Positions 56,247 through 64,000 of a stretch of 64,000 nucleotides of DNA are shown here, in pieces. Under the pieces are notes generated by a model. The model made no database searches, had not been told where the DNA came from, and saw only the letters and a list, made by a program, of their open reading frames with translations. The DNA is taken from the NCBI RefSeq assembly GCF_918698005.1, contig NZ_CAKKLJ010000005.1, forward strand, positions 248,001-312,000. The letters are read 5' to 3'. Origin of the DNA: Microbacterium sp. Bi121 (GTDB lineage Bacteria > Actinomycetota > Actinomycetes > Actinomycetales > Microbacteriaceae). Made by a program: the position numbers and the translations under genes. Each line of letters opens with the position of its first letter. The stretch's first letter is position 1.

Positions 56247-57275
56247 TCAGTTGCCGGCGCGAGTGAGCTCGGCGACCTGGGTACGCGACAATGCGATCCC
56301 CGCGCCCTGCATGAGCTCGTCGACATGGTCGGTGGCGAACGTGTTCACGATCGGTGCCACGACACTGCGCTGCGCGAGAAGCCACGCGATGGACACCGCG
56401 GCGACGGGCGCCTCCACCTCGGCCGCGACCTGGTCGAGCGCGCGGAGGATCCGGATGCCTCGACGATTCAGGTGGCCACGCAGCTGCTCGCCCCGCACAC
56501 CCCGGGACATGTGCGCCTTGCTGCGATGCCGTCCGGAGAGGAACCCGTGCTCGAGCGCATGCGACGGCGTCACGGCGAGGCTCTGAGCCCCGGCGACGAG
56601 CCGCAGGTCGCCCTCGAACGCCTCACGACGGACGAGGTTGTACGGCTCATCGAGCGCCTCGATGCGCGGGTACCCGGCCGATGCCAGGATCCGGGCCTCG
56701 ACCAGCCGTTCCGGGGCGAGCCCGAAGGCCCCGACCGTGCCGACCTTGCCGGCATCGCGGAGCCACTCGACTGTGGCGAGAGTGTCTTCGAGGTTCGTGT
56801 CGCGGTCGAGCGTGGCATCCAGATAGATCACGTCGATGCGTTCGATACCGAGCCGCGTGAGGGATGCTTCCACGGCGCGCACGAGGTTGGTGGACCCCAG
56901 CCCCGGGTTGTCGGCGTGGGAGCCGATCCGCACGCTGAGCACGGTGCGGTCGCGCAGGCCGCGTGAGCGCAGCCACTGCCCGATGATGTGCTCGCTGCGA
57001 CCGCCCGAGAACCCGTCAGCGGTGTGGATCGCGTTGCCGCCGAACTCCACGTAGCGGTCGAGGATCGCGTGGCTCGTCTCGAGATCGACGTTCCAGCCGA
57101 ACTCCGCCGCCCCGAGCATGAGAGGGAAGATCTGAATGCCGCTCTCACCGAGCGAGATCCGGATGCTCTCCCCCACCCCCGGCCCGACCACCGGGATGGG
57201 TGCTGAGGGGTGCTGTGCCCCGGTCTGGGCACGTGCGGACTGAGCATCAGCGGTTCCTGCGCCGAACAATCCCAT
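56247..57275 (-). CDS. Aldo/keto reductase
   Basis: A 342-residue protein, 320 of them an aldo/keto reductase TIM barrel. FPLMLGAAEFGWNVD is the barrel entry, ADGFSGGRSEHIIGQWL corresponds to the catalytic tyrosine region (no clear DxxxxY: the motif reads HTADGFSG, so the usual tyrosine seems to be phenylalanine), and VGTVGAFGLAPE and AVSIAWLLAQRSVVAPIV carry the NADPH site. ATG 57275 has a purine-rich stretch upstream. Loss of the tyrosine, if real, would change the reaction. The first 40 or so residues are an unrelated low-complexity leader. Confidence 0.82.
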   Translation of the reverse strand: MGLFGAGTADAQSARAQTGAQHPSAPIPVVGPGVGESIRISLGESGIQIFPLMLGAAEFGWNVDLETSHAILDRYVEFGGNAIHTADGFSGGRSEHIIGQWLRSRGLRDRTVLSVRIGSHADNPGLGSTNLVRAVEASLTRLGIERIDVIYLDATLDRDTNLEDTLATVEWLRDAGKVGTVGAFGLAPERLVEARILASAGYPRIEALDEPYNLVRREAFEGDLRLVAGAQSLAVTPSHALEHGFLSGRHRSKAHMSRGVRGEQLRGHLNRRGIRILRALDQVAAEVEAPVAAVSIAWLLAQRSVVAPIVNTFATDHVDELMQGAGIALSRTQVAELTRAGN

Positions 57276-57400
57276 CCTCACCACCCCCGAGGTGCACACC
57301 CTGCGGGTGCGTACTCAAAGGGTAAGCGAGAACGGCGAAGGCGCCGTCCATTGGCGCTAACGAGAGAGGAACTTCCGATAACGTTTCGGTCACGTCAGGC

Positions 57401-57449
57401 AGAGAAACGGCCCGGATTCCGCACCTGACGGGTGGAATCCGGGCCGTTC
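57401..57449 (-). terminator. Rho-independent terminator of pnp
   Basis: On the minus strand, a perfect 15-bp stem (AACGGCCCGGATTCC with its complement, 57448-57434 and 57420-57406) around a 13-nt loop is followed by TTTCTCT. It lies 10 nt after the pnp stop. An alternative pair CGTCAGG (57393-57399) with CCTGACG (57424-57430) overlaps it. Confidence 0.85.
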
Positions 57450-57458
57450 TCGGATGAC

Positions 57459-59741
57459 TTAAGCGTCTGCGGACTCGGTCTCAGCAGCGTCGCCCGCCGC
57501 CTCGGCCGGAGCGTCGTCGAGCACGGGCTCGAGCGACAGCTTGCCGCGGTCGTCGATCTTGGTGATCTTGACGAGCAGCTTCTGGCCGACCGAGAGGACG
57601 TCGTCGACGTTCTCGACGCGCTTGCCACCGGCGAGCTTGCGCACCTCGGTGACGTGCAGCAGGCCGTCCTTGCCGGGCAGCAGCGAGATGAAGGCGCCGA
57701 ACGAGGCGATCTTCACGACGGTGCCGAGGAACTGTTCGCCGACCTCCGGGTTGGTGGGGTTGGCGATCGCGTTCACCTGAGCACGAGCAGCCTCGGCCGA
57801 GGGGCCGTCGGTCGCGCCGATGTAGACGGTGCCGTCCTCCTCGATGGAGATCTGCGCGCCGGTCTCGTCCTGGATCGCGTTGATCGTCTTGCCCTTCGGG
57901 CCGATCAGCTCGCCGATCTTGTCGACCGGGATCTGAACGCTGATGACGCGAGGCGCGGTCGGCGCCATCTCGTCAGGAGCGTCGATGGCGGCGTTCAGGA
58001 CGCTCAGGATCGTCAGACGTGCGTCCTTGGCCTGCGTCAGAGCGCCGGCGAGGACATCGGACGGGATGCCGTCGAGCTTCGTGTCGAGCTGGATGGCGGT
58101 GATGAACTCGCTCGTGCCTGCGACCTTGAAGTCCATGTCACCGAGGGCGTCCTCGGCTCCGAGGATGTCGGTCAGCGCGGCGTAACGGGTCTCGCCGTCG
58201 ACCTCGTCGGAGACGAGGCCCATCGCGATGCCCGCGACGGCCGCACGCAGCGGCACACCGGCGTTCAGCAGCGACAGAGTAGACGCGCACACGGAGCCCA
58301 TCGACGTCGAGCCGTTGGAGCTGAGAGCCTCAGACACCTGGCGGATCGCGTACGGGAACTCCTCACGGCTGGGCAGCACCGGCACGAGGGCGCGCTCGGC
58401 GAGGAAGCCGTGCCCGATCTCGCGACGCTTCGGCGACCCGACACGGCCGGTCTCACCGGTCGAGTAGGGCGGGAAGTTGTAGTGGTGCATGTAGCGCTTG
58501 CTCGTCGTCGGCGAAAGCGAGTCGATCTGCTGCTCCATCTTGAGCATGTTCAGCGTGGTGACGCCCATGATCTGGGTCTCACCGCGCTGGAAGATCGCCG
58601 AACCGTGAACGCGCGGGATGACCTGCACCTCTGCGTCGAGCGGACGGATGTCGGCGAGGCCACGGCCGTCCATGCGAACGCCCTCGGAGAGGATGCGTCC
58701 GCGGACGATGCCCTTGGTGACGGACTTGTACGCGCCGGAGACCTCGCCTGCGGCGGACTCGGGCAGCGTGCCTGCCTCGACGGCTGCGGCGACCTCGGCC
58801 TTGACACGGTCCTTGACCTCGTCATCGGCATTCTGACGCTCGACCTTGTCTGCGATCTGGTAGACCTTCTCGAGGTCTGCCGTCGCTGATGCGGCGATGA
58901 AGTCGTACGTGGCCTGCTCGTACGCCGGGAAGACCGGGTAGACACCAGGCTCCTTCGACGAGTGCGACGCCATCTCGGCCTGCGCCTCGACGAGCTGCTT
59001 CAGGAACGGCTTGGCGGCCTCGAGACCACCGGCGACGATGTCCTCGCTCGGCTTGACGGCGCCGCCCTTGATGAGGTTCCAGCTGTTCTCGGTGGCCTCG
59101 GCCTCGACCATCATGATCGCGACATCTTCGGTGCCGTCAGCCTTCTTGACCACGCGGCCGGCGACCATGAGGTCGAACACGGCCTCTTCGACCTGGGCCT
59201 GGTTCGGGAACGCGACCCACTGGTCGGCGTTCTCGCCGTGGCCGGGGATCAGCGCGAGGCGGACACCGGCGATCGGGCCGGAGAACGGCAGACCCGAAAT
59301 CTGGGTCGACGCGGATGCCGCGTTGATGGCCAGTGCGTCGTAGTACTCGCCAGGGGCGATCGACAGGACGGTGATGACGATCTGGACCTCGTTGCGCAGG
59401 CCGTCGACGAACGACGGACGCAGCGGACGGTCGATCAGACGGCAGACGAGGATCGCCTCAGTCGAGGGACGACCCTCACGACGGAAGAACGAACCGGGGA
59501 TCTTGCCCGCTGCGTACGAACGCTCTTCGACGTCGACGGTGAGCGGGAAGAAGTCGAAGCCTTCGCGCGGGTGCTTGCCGGCGCTGGTTGCGGAGAGAAT
59601 CATCGTCTCTCCGTCGAGGTAAGCCGCAACCGAACCCTGTGCCTGCTGAGCGAGGCGACCGGTTTCGAAGCGGACAGTGCGAGTGCCGAAGCGGCCGTTG
59701 TCGAGAACGGCCTCGGCGGCAGTGATTTCAGGACCTTCCAA
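57459..59741 (-). CDS. pnp: Polyribonucleotide nucleotidyltransferase (PNPase)
   Basis: Phosphorolytic 3' exoribonuclease of 760 residues. It has two RNase PH domains ([23 protein letters not shown] at the start, [19 protein letters not shown] and [23 protein letters not shown] in the second), then a KH domain ([20 protein letters not shown]) and an S1 domain ([32 protein letters not shown]). A TTG at 59741 starts [16 protein letters not shown], as in homologues, with GGAGAG upstream; the longer frame to 59831 is not needed. rpsO, its usual partner, is not upstream. Confidence 0.96.
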   Translation of the reverse strand: MEGPEITAAEAVLDNGRFGTRTVRFETGRLAQQAQGSVAAYLDGETMILSATSAGKHPREGFDFFPLTVDVEERSYAAGKIPGSFFRREGRPSTEAILVCRLIDRPLRPSFVDGLRNEVQIVITVLSIAPGEYYDALAINAASASTQISGLPFSGPIAGVRLALIPGHGENADQWVAFPNQAQVEEAVFDLMVAGRVVKKADGTEDVAIMMVEAEATENSWNLIKGGAVKPSEDIVAGGLEAAKPFLKQLVEAQAEMASHSSKEPGVYPVFPAYEQATYDFIAASATADLEKVYQIADKVERQNADDEVKDRVKAEVAAAVEAGTLPESAAGEVSGAYKSVTKGIVRGRILSEGVRMDGRGLADIRPLDAEVQVIPRVHGSAIFQRGETQIMGVTTLNMLKMEQQIDSLSPTTSKRYMHHYNFPPYSTGETGRVGSPKRREIGHGFLAERALVPVLPSREEFPYAIRQVSEALSSNGSTSMGSVCASTLSLLNAGVPLRAAVAGIAMGLVSDEVDGETRYAALTDILGAEDALGDMDFKVAGTSEFITAIQLDTKLDGIPSDVLAGALTQAKDARLTILSVLNAAIDAPDEMAPTAPRVISVQIPVDKIGELIGPKGKTINAIQDETGAQISIEEDGTVYIGATDGPSAEAARAQVNAIANPTNPEVGEQFLGTVVKIASFGAFISLLPGKDGLLHVTEVRKLAGGKRVENVDDVLSVGQKLLVKITKIDDRGKLSLEPVLDDAPAEAAGDAAETESADA

Positions 59742-59804
59742 GAGGTCTCTCCTTCTTTGTTTAGACTCGTTCGTCCGTGTGACGACCGAGGTCATACGTA
59801 CCCG

Positions 59805-59839
59805 TGCGCACAGCGCACGCGGATTGCGCACAGCAATCC
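59805..59839. promoter_or_regulatory. Tandem hairpins in the pnp upstream region
   Basis: GTGCGC-ACA-GCGCAC (59805-59819) and GGATTGC-GCACA-GCAATCC (59821-59839) are two adjacent perfect inverted repeats about 65-100 bp upstream of the pnp start. They may lie in the pnp leader RNA or terminate the upstream gene; the region has no T-run. The role is unknown. Confidence 0.45.
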
Positions 59840-59895
59840 AATGTCAGCCTATCAGCGCGAGGCCCGACTTCCCTGGCCTCGTCGAAGGTCCAGCC

Positions 59896-61833
59896 TCAAC
59901 GGACCTCGACGTTGCGCATGCTGGACGAGCGTCCGATGTACACGTAGTCGTCGTGCTTGGCGACCCGCCCGTCGCCGGCGACCCGTCCGCGCATGCGGCG
60001 CCAGACCCACGGCAGGGCATGCTCACGCCACCAGGTCGCCTTCGTCGTGGCGTCGACCTCGTGCAGCACCGCATCGAGCGCTCCGAGGGTCTCGGCGTGC
60101 GGCACCCCGAGCAGATCACCGGCGCAGTACGCGAGGAAGCGATGTCCTCTGCTCCCGAGGTGCACCAGATCCTCGCCCCAGTTCGGACGCGCCGCAAGCG
60201 ACGGATGCAGATCGGTGTCGAGCAGGATGGCGCCATGGCGCGCCGCAGTCTCGGCGAGCCGGACGGCGAACGCGGCGAACCGGGCGGAGAAGAGACCAGC
60301 GGCGCGGCGATCGGGAAGGAACGGCGTGACGAGCAGCACGTCGGCACCATCCTCGCGCAGCACCCGAACCGTCTCGTCGACACGTGCTGCCAGAGCAGGC
60401 ACGTCCGCGTGGGACTTCACGAGGTCATTCGCCCCGATCAGGATCGACACCAGGTCGGGTCGGAGCTCACGTGCCCTGGCCAGCTGCTCGCCGTGCACGT
60501 CGCGCACGCGCCTGGAGCGCACGGCGAGGTTCGCGTAGTGGATGCCGCCGCGGGCGGAGAGCAGCAGAGCAAGACGATCCGCCCACCCGCGCAGCGCTCC
60601 GTCTGTTCCCGGATCGCACAGCCCCTCGGTGAGCGAATCGCCGAGAGCGACGTACCGCCGCCACTGACGCGTCTGCGCCGGCGTCGACGGCTCGGGCCGG
60701 CGCAGTCGCGGGGCGCGCAGGGAGCGATCGACGCGTTGGAGCTCCTGCGCCTGGTCGAAGTGCTCGAGCAGCTGATCGCACACGACGGTCCAGCTGCGCC
60801 CTTCGACTGCGGCGCGTCCAGCGGCACCGAAGGCGCGCCGCTTGCGCGCGTCACCGGCGAGATCGGTCACGCGCATGCGCAGATCCTCGAGGTCCCCCGG
60901 GCGGTACAGCCAGCCGTCGATGCCCATCCGAACGAGGTCGAGAGGTCCGCCACGACCGGTGGCGACGATGGGAACGCCGCTGGCGTGCGCCTCCTGCAGC
61001 GTCTGTCCGAACGTCTCGCTCTCGCCTGGATGCACGAAGATGTCGAACGACGCCAACGCAGTGGCGAGGCGGTCACCGTCGAGGTGGCCGAGGAACACGG
61101 CATCCGGCATGGCCGCCTGCAGGCGGGCGCGTGACGGACCGTCCCCGACGATGACGAGCCGGGTACCCGGCACGCCGTGCAGCACCCGGAGGTCCTCCAC
61201 CTGCTTCTCGGCTGCGAGGCGGCCGACGTACCCGACGATCGCCTCGTCTCCGAGGCGCTGCCACCGCTCATCCCTGGCTCCGGGGTGGAATCGCTCGGCA
61301 TCCACTCCTCGGCCCCACCGGCGGACGCGGTCGACGCCGAGAGCAGTGAGCTGCTGCTCCGACTCAGACGACGGAGCCAGTGTGAGCGTGGCACGGCGAT
61401 GCAGTCGGGTGATGTGGTTCTGCGCGAAGTTCGTGGTGGCGGCGAGCCGGTAGCGCTCGGTGTAGGCGGCGACGTCGGTCTGGTACGCGGCGACGGCGGG
61501 GAGGTTCAGTCGGCCGGCGGCCAGAACGCCGCGCCAGCCGAGCGCGAACGGCGACGCCAGATGCACGACATCGGGCCGGAAGCGCGCCAGCGAGGATGCC
61601 ACGCGCTGAGCGGTCACAGCTCCGACGCGGACATTGCGATACCCGGGCAGAGCCAGGCTGGTGACGGCTTCGATGGTCGCGCCGTGCATCGCGGTCGGGA
61701 TGCCCGTGGCATCCGGGGCGATGACGTGAGCCTGATGGCCCGTGCGTTCGAGGTGTCGCAGGATCTGCAGCACAGATCCGGTCACCCCGTTCATGTGCGG
61801 CAGAAATGATTCGGTCACGATTGCGACTCTCAC
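59896..61833 (-). CDS. Fusion of a GT4 glycosyltransferase and an SGNH/GDSL hydrolase
   Basis: A 645-residue two-domain protein. Residues 1-365 are a GT-B glycosyltransferase of family 4: VRVAIVTESFLPHMNGVTGS at the start, YVGRLAAEKQVEDL, VGDGPSRARL, and the donor-binding HPGESETFGQTLQEAHASGVPIVA. After a linker, residues 395-565 are an SGNH hydrolase: block I ALGDSLTEGL with S400, block III GANDL with N469, and block V DLVHLG with D555 and H558. GTG 61833 puts the GT start at the conserved position. Relatives mannosylate or glucosylate lipids (MgtA/PimB-like). The SGNH half may deacylate the same or a neighbouring lipid. Confidence 0.88.
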   Translation of the reverse strand: MRVAIVTESFLPHMNGVTGSVLQILRHLERTGHQAHVIAPDATGIPTAMHGATIEAVTSLALPGYRNVRVGAVTAQRVASSLARFRPDVVHLASPFALGWRGVLAAGRLNLPAVAAYQTDVAAYTERYRLAATTNFAQNHITRLHRRATLTLAPSSESEQQLTALGVDRVRRWGRGVDAERFHPGARDERWQRLGDEAIVGYVGRLAAEKQVEDLRVLHGVPGTRLVIVGDGPSRARLQAAMPDAVFLGHLDGDRLATALASFDIFVHPGESETFGQTLQEAHASGVPIVATGRGGPLDLVRMGIDGWLYRPGDLEDLRMRVTDLAGDARKRRAFGAAGRAAVEGRSWTVVCDQLLEHFDQAQELQRVDRSLRAPRLRRPEPSTPAQTRQWRRYVALGDSLTEGLCDPGTDGALRGWADRLALLLSARGGIHYANLAVRSRRVRDVHGEQLARARELRPDLVSILIGANDLVKSHADVPALAARVDETVRVLREDGADVLLVTPFLPDRRAAGLFSARFAAFAVRLAETAARHGAILLDTDLHPSLAARPNWGEDLVHLGSRGHRFLAYCAGDLLGVPHAETLGALDAVLHEVDATTKATWWREHALPWVWRRMRGRVAGDGRVAKHDDYVYIGRSSSMRNVEVR

Positions 61834-61972
61834 GATGTCAGGATGCCCCGCGACACGCGCCCGGCTGGGCCACGACAGCCCCTGACGCCGAGAGTTCACC
61901 GGTTGCACGACTTTCCTTCACCGGCTGTCCCCGCTTCCGTTTCCGTTCACCTCCGAAGCGCATCGTGAAGGC

Positions 61973-62593
61973 GTGATCCCCGACCTCCTCCTCGACGCCG
62001 TCCACGGCCCGTGGGCGCTGATCGCGATGACACTGCTCGTCCTCGGCGACGCGTTCTTCGTCGTCGTCCCCGGCGAGGTCGCCGTCACGGCTTTGGGGGC
62101 GCTGTCGATCGAGTCCGGTGCTCCCCCGCTGTGGGCGGTGGTGCTCTGCGCCACCGCTGCCGCAGCCTGCGGCGACATGCTCTGCTATGCGATCGGCCGG
62201 TGGGTCGGCCTCGAACGCTGGCGCTGGATGCGAGCCGCACGCGTGCAGCAGGCTCGCCGGTGGGCGCACGAGCGACTCCAGTCCGGCACTGCGGTGGTGC
62301 TCTTCACCGCACGATTCATTCCGTTCGCGCGTCTGGCCGTGAACCTGGTCGCCGGTGCGACACGTATCCCGATCCCCCGCTACTGCGCACTGGTCGTGCT
62401 CGCAGCGGCGGGCTGGGCGAGCTATCAGGCCGCTGTCGGAGCCCTGTTCGCCGCGATCCTGCCCGGCGGACCGATGGTCGCCATCTTCGTCTCCGTCGTC
62501 GTCGCGATCGTCATCGGCGCGGTGGTCGATCTGCTCATCCGGCGTCGCGATCGCGCACGAGCACGCTTTCGGTCATCGGTCCGGCCCGACTAG
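61973..62593 (+). CDS. DedA family membrane protein
   Basis: A 206-residue DedA/Tvp38-type protein with about five helices. The signatures are LGDAFFVVVPGEVAVTALGAL, the G-rich GDMLCYAIGRWVG, TARFIPFARLAVNLVAGATRIP (the F/R-R-P motif) and the C-terminal helix VAIVIGAVVDLLIRR. The start is GTG. DedA proteins are linked to polyprenyl-phosphate or phospholipid flipping and proton-driven resistance. It is divergent from the GT-SGNH fusion. Confidence 0.88.
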   Translation: MIPDLLLDAVHGPWALIAMTLLVLGDAFFVVVPGEVAVTALGALSIESGAPPLWAVVLCATAAAACGDMLCYAIGRWVGLERWRWMRAARVQQARRWAHERLQSGTAVVLFTARFIPFARLAVNLVAGATRIPIPRYCALVVLAAAGWASYQAAVGALFAAILPGGPMVAIFVSVVVAIVIGAVVDLLIRRRDRARARFRSSVRPD

Positions 62594-62602
62594 GCTGACC
62601 GC

Positions 62603-62782
62603 ATGAGCACCGAAGAAGGCGCAGCGTCCCCCTCGGAGGACATGAAGCGCAAGTTCAAGGAAGCGCTCGAGAAGAAGAACGCTCACCACCGCGACGGCGA
62701 GTCGCATCTGGACGGCGACTCAGCCGTCCATTCGGTGAATGCTCCGCAGACGCGGCGCGAGTTCCGACGTAAGAGCGGTTGA
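62603..62782 (+). CDS. DUF5302 family small protein
   Basis: A 59-residue acidic-basic protein whose sequence includes SEDMKRKFKEALEKKNAHH and RREFRRKSG, the DUF5302 signature of actinobacteria. It is preceded by TAGGCT (62591-62596) 6 nt before the ATG, so probably leaderless. No membrane or catalytic features. It is followed by a terminator. Confidence 0.8.
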   Translation: MSTEEGAASPSEDMKRKFKEALEKKNAHHRDGESHLDGDSAVHSVNAPQTRREFRRKSG

Positions 62783-62789
62783 CCACCGA

Positions 62790-62822
62790 GAAGGCGCCGG
62801 CCCATTGGGGCCCGGCGCCTTC
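62790..62822. terminator. Bidirectional terminator between DUF5302 and the FMN reductase gene
   Basis: GAAGGCGCCGG (62790-62800) and CCGGCGCCTTC (62812-62822) form a perfect 11-bp stem with an 11-nt loop. On plus it is followed by ATTTCTC. It separates convergent genes. Confidence 0.85.
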
Positions 62823-62849
62823 ATTTCTCGGTCGGTGCGTCTGCGCGGA

Positions 62850-63494
62850 TCACTCCCCTGCCAGCCCGCCGAGCAGATGGCCGAAGGACCGCCCGTCACC
62901 CAGGTAGTTGGCCGGATCGAACGGGTCGCTCGAGGTCGCCGCCTCCTTGCGCGAGATGGCCTCAGCGAGCTCCCGCGCACCCTTCTCGACGCGCCGGCTG
63001 AGCGGTGCCACGTCGTCGCCCGCGCCGCCCCAATCGCTGGATGCGGCGAAAACGCCGGTCGAGACGGTCTCGGCGTGGAGGTACGCGAACAGCGGACGGA
63101 TCGCGTAGTCGATCGCCAGCGAGTGCCGCGGCGTGCCGGCGTTCGCGCCGATCAATACTGGTTTGCCGGTGAGAGCGTCGGGGTCCAGCACGTCGATGAA
63201 CGACTTGAACAGCCCCGAATAGCTCGTCGAGAAGATCGGCGTCACCGCGATCAGGGCATCGGCGGAGTACACCGAATTGATCGCGGATTCCAGTGCGGCG
63301 GGCGCGAATCCGGTGAGCAGGTTGTTCGTGATGTCGTGCGCGAGGTCACGCAGCTCGATCACGTCGACGGTCGCCTGGATGTCGAGCTCCGCCAGCTGCT
63401 TCACGGTCTCACCGGCCAGTCGATCGGCCAGCATCCTGGTCGATGACGGGTTGGAGAGTCCTGCCGAGATGACGGCGATGCGACGCTCTGTCAT
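62850..63494 (-). CDS. NADPH-dependent FMN reductase (CE1759-like family)
   Basis: A 214-residue flavodoxin-fold reductase. RIAVISAGLSNPSSTRMLADRL starts the FMN-binding loop, and AVTPIFSTSYSGLFKSFIDVLDP and LIGANAGTPRHSLAID follow. ATG 63494 is 7 nt after GGAGG; ATG 63500 is too close to it. It lies right after the luciferase-like monooxygenase gene, which is the expected partner: it would supply FMNH2. Confidence 0.9.
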   Translation of the reverse strand: MTERRIAVISAGLSNPSSTRMLADRLAGETVKQLAELDIQATVDVIELRDLAHDITNNLLTGFAPAALESAINSVYSADALIAVTPIFSTSYSGLFKSFIDVLDPDALTGKPVLIGANAGTPRHSLAIDYAIRPLFAYLHAETVSTGVFAASSDWGGAGDDVAPLSRRVEKGARELAEAISRKEAATSSDPFDPANYLGDGRSFGHLLGGLAGE

Positions 63495-63496
63495 GA

Positions 63497-64000
63497 TCAT
63501 GCCTCCGTCCGGCCGAGGCCGAATGCCGCACCGGCAGGTGCAGCCGAGTCCTGGTAGGGCGATCCGCCGGTGAGGTTGTCACCGCGGTTCGCGCGCGGCC
63601 GCGCCTCACGCGCAGGACCGTCCCCGTACGCGGCCTTGACACGTGCGGTGTGGGTCGGCGCATCCGGAACGCTCGCCGGACGATTCTTCGCCAGCTCCTT
63701 GCGCAGAGCAGGGACGACCTCGCCACCGAGGATGTCGAGCTGCTCGAGCACGACCTTCAGCGGGAGTCCGGCGTGGTCGATGAGGAACAGCTGGCGCTGG
63801 TAGTCGCCGAACGTGTCGCGCATCGCCGCGTAGCGGTCGATGACCTGCTGCGGCGAGCCGACGGTCAGCGGAGTCATCTCGGTGAAGTCCTCCATGCTCG
63901 GGCCGTGGCCGTAGACCGGCGCGTTGTCGAAGTACGGACGGAACTCGTTCACCGCGTCCTGCGAGTTGGCGCGCATGAACACCTGACCGCCGATGCCGAC
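63497..64000 (-). CDS. Luciferase-like FMN-dependent monooxygenase, C-terminal part (cut by window edge)
   Basis: The 167 C-terminal residues of an LLM-class flavin monooxygenase of the CE1758-like family. MTPLTVGSPQQVIDRYAAMRDTFGDYQRQLFLIDHAGLPLKVVLEQLDILGG contains the usual family end, and an acidic/Arg-rich tail ends at 63497. The frame is open to the right edge, so the N-terminal half is outside. It is paired with the FMN reductase, whose start codon overlaps or follows its stop. The substrate is unknown. Confidence 0.85.
   Translation of the reverse strand, partial: VGIGGQVFMRANSQDAVNEFRPYFDNAPVYGHGPSMEDFTEMTPLTVGSPQQVIDRYAAMRDTFGDYQRQLFLIDHAGLPLKVVLEQLDILGGEVVPALRKELAKNRPASVPDAPTHTARVKAAYGDGPAREARPRANRGDNLTGGSPYQDSAAPAGAAFGLGRTEA

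Overview
The window is about 64 kb of GC-rich chromosome from an actinobacterium, most likely Microbacterium or a close relative in the Microbacteriaceae. Three things point there. First, the block hflX - dapF - miaA - miaB - recX - recA - DUF3046 - clgR - cinA - pgsA - ftsK - rnj - dapA - folA/thyA - dapB - pnp is a classic actinobacterial order. Second, there are family-typical small proteins such as DUF3046, DUF5302 and DUF4395. Third, many genes look leaderless, with a TANNNT -10 hexamer 6-7 nt before the start codon. No phage, IS element, CRISPR array, integron or rRNA is visible. The species is an inference from gene content.

Layout. 1-15.1 kb: 5' part of leuB, a DHA2 efflux pump with a divergent TetR regulator, serA, a pair of small membrane proteins, a four-TM protein of unknown function, then ilvC-ilvN-ilvB-ilvD preceded by otsB-otsA, and an MFS transporter. 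15.2-27.7 kb: an accessory catabolic region. A CoA-transferase/thiolase operon (scoA-scoB-thiolase) diverges from an IclR regulator. Next to it is a nine-gene run livK-livG-livF-livH-livM-acyl-CoA ligase-tetR-3-hydroxybutyrate dehydrogenase-alpha/beta hydrolase, most of it linked by stop/start overlaps. Together these read as uptake and breakdown of a 3-hydroxybutyrate-type or short acyl compound to acetyl-CoA. 27.8-34.5 kb: a MarR/MFS pair, a YbaK-like protein, tRNA-Lys(CTT), a hisN-like phosphatase, a lipoprotein, tmRNA, a SIMPL-domain protein and hflX. 34.5-38.4 kb: a methyltransferase, an NtaA-type flavin monooxygenase, a broken HAD hydrolase gene, dapF and a RibD-C domain protein.

38.4-59.7 kb: tRNA modification (miaAB), recombination (recA/recX with a probable LexA box), phospholipid synthesis (pgsA), chromosome segregation (ftsK), RNA processing (rnj, pnp), lysine/peptidoglycan precursors (dapA, dapB, dapF), folate/thymidylate (thyA-folA), and a redox trio (thioredoxin-like protein, DUF4395, OsmC). 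59.9-64 kb: a glycosyltransferase-SGNH hydrolase fusion, a DedA protein, a 59-residue DUF5302 protein, and an FMN reductase/luciferase-like monooxygenase pair cut by the window edge.

The most unusual features are the importer-linked hydroxybutyrate operon, the GT4-SGNH fusion, a four-copy palindromic repeat (6292-6371), a long inverted repeat (32920-32977), and a dispersed repeat (CTGAGCCTGTCGAAG type) that supplies stop codons or N-terminal coding sequence to neighbouring genes.
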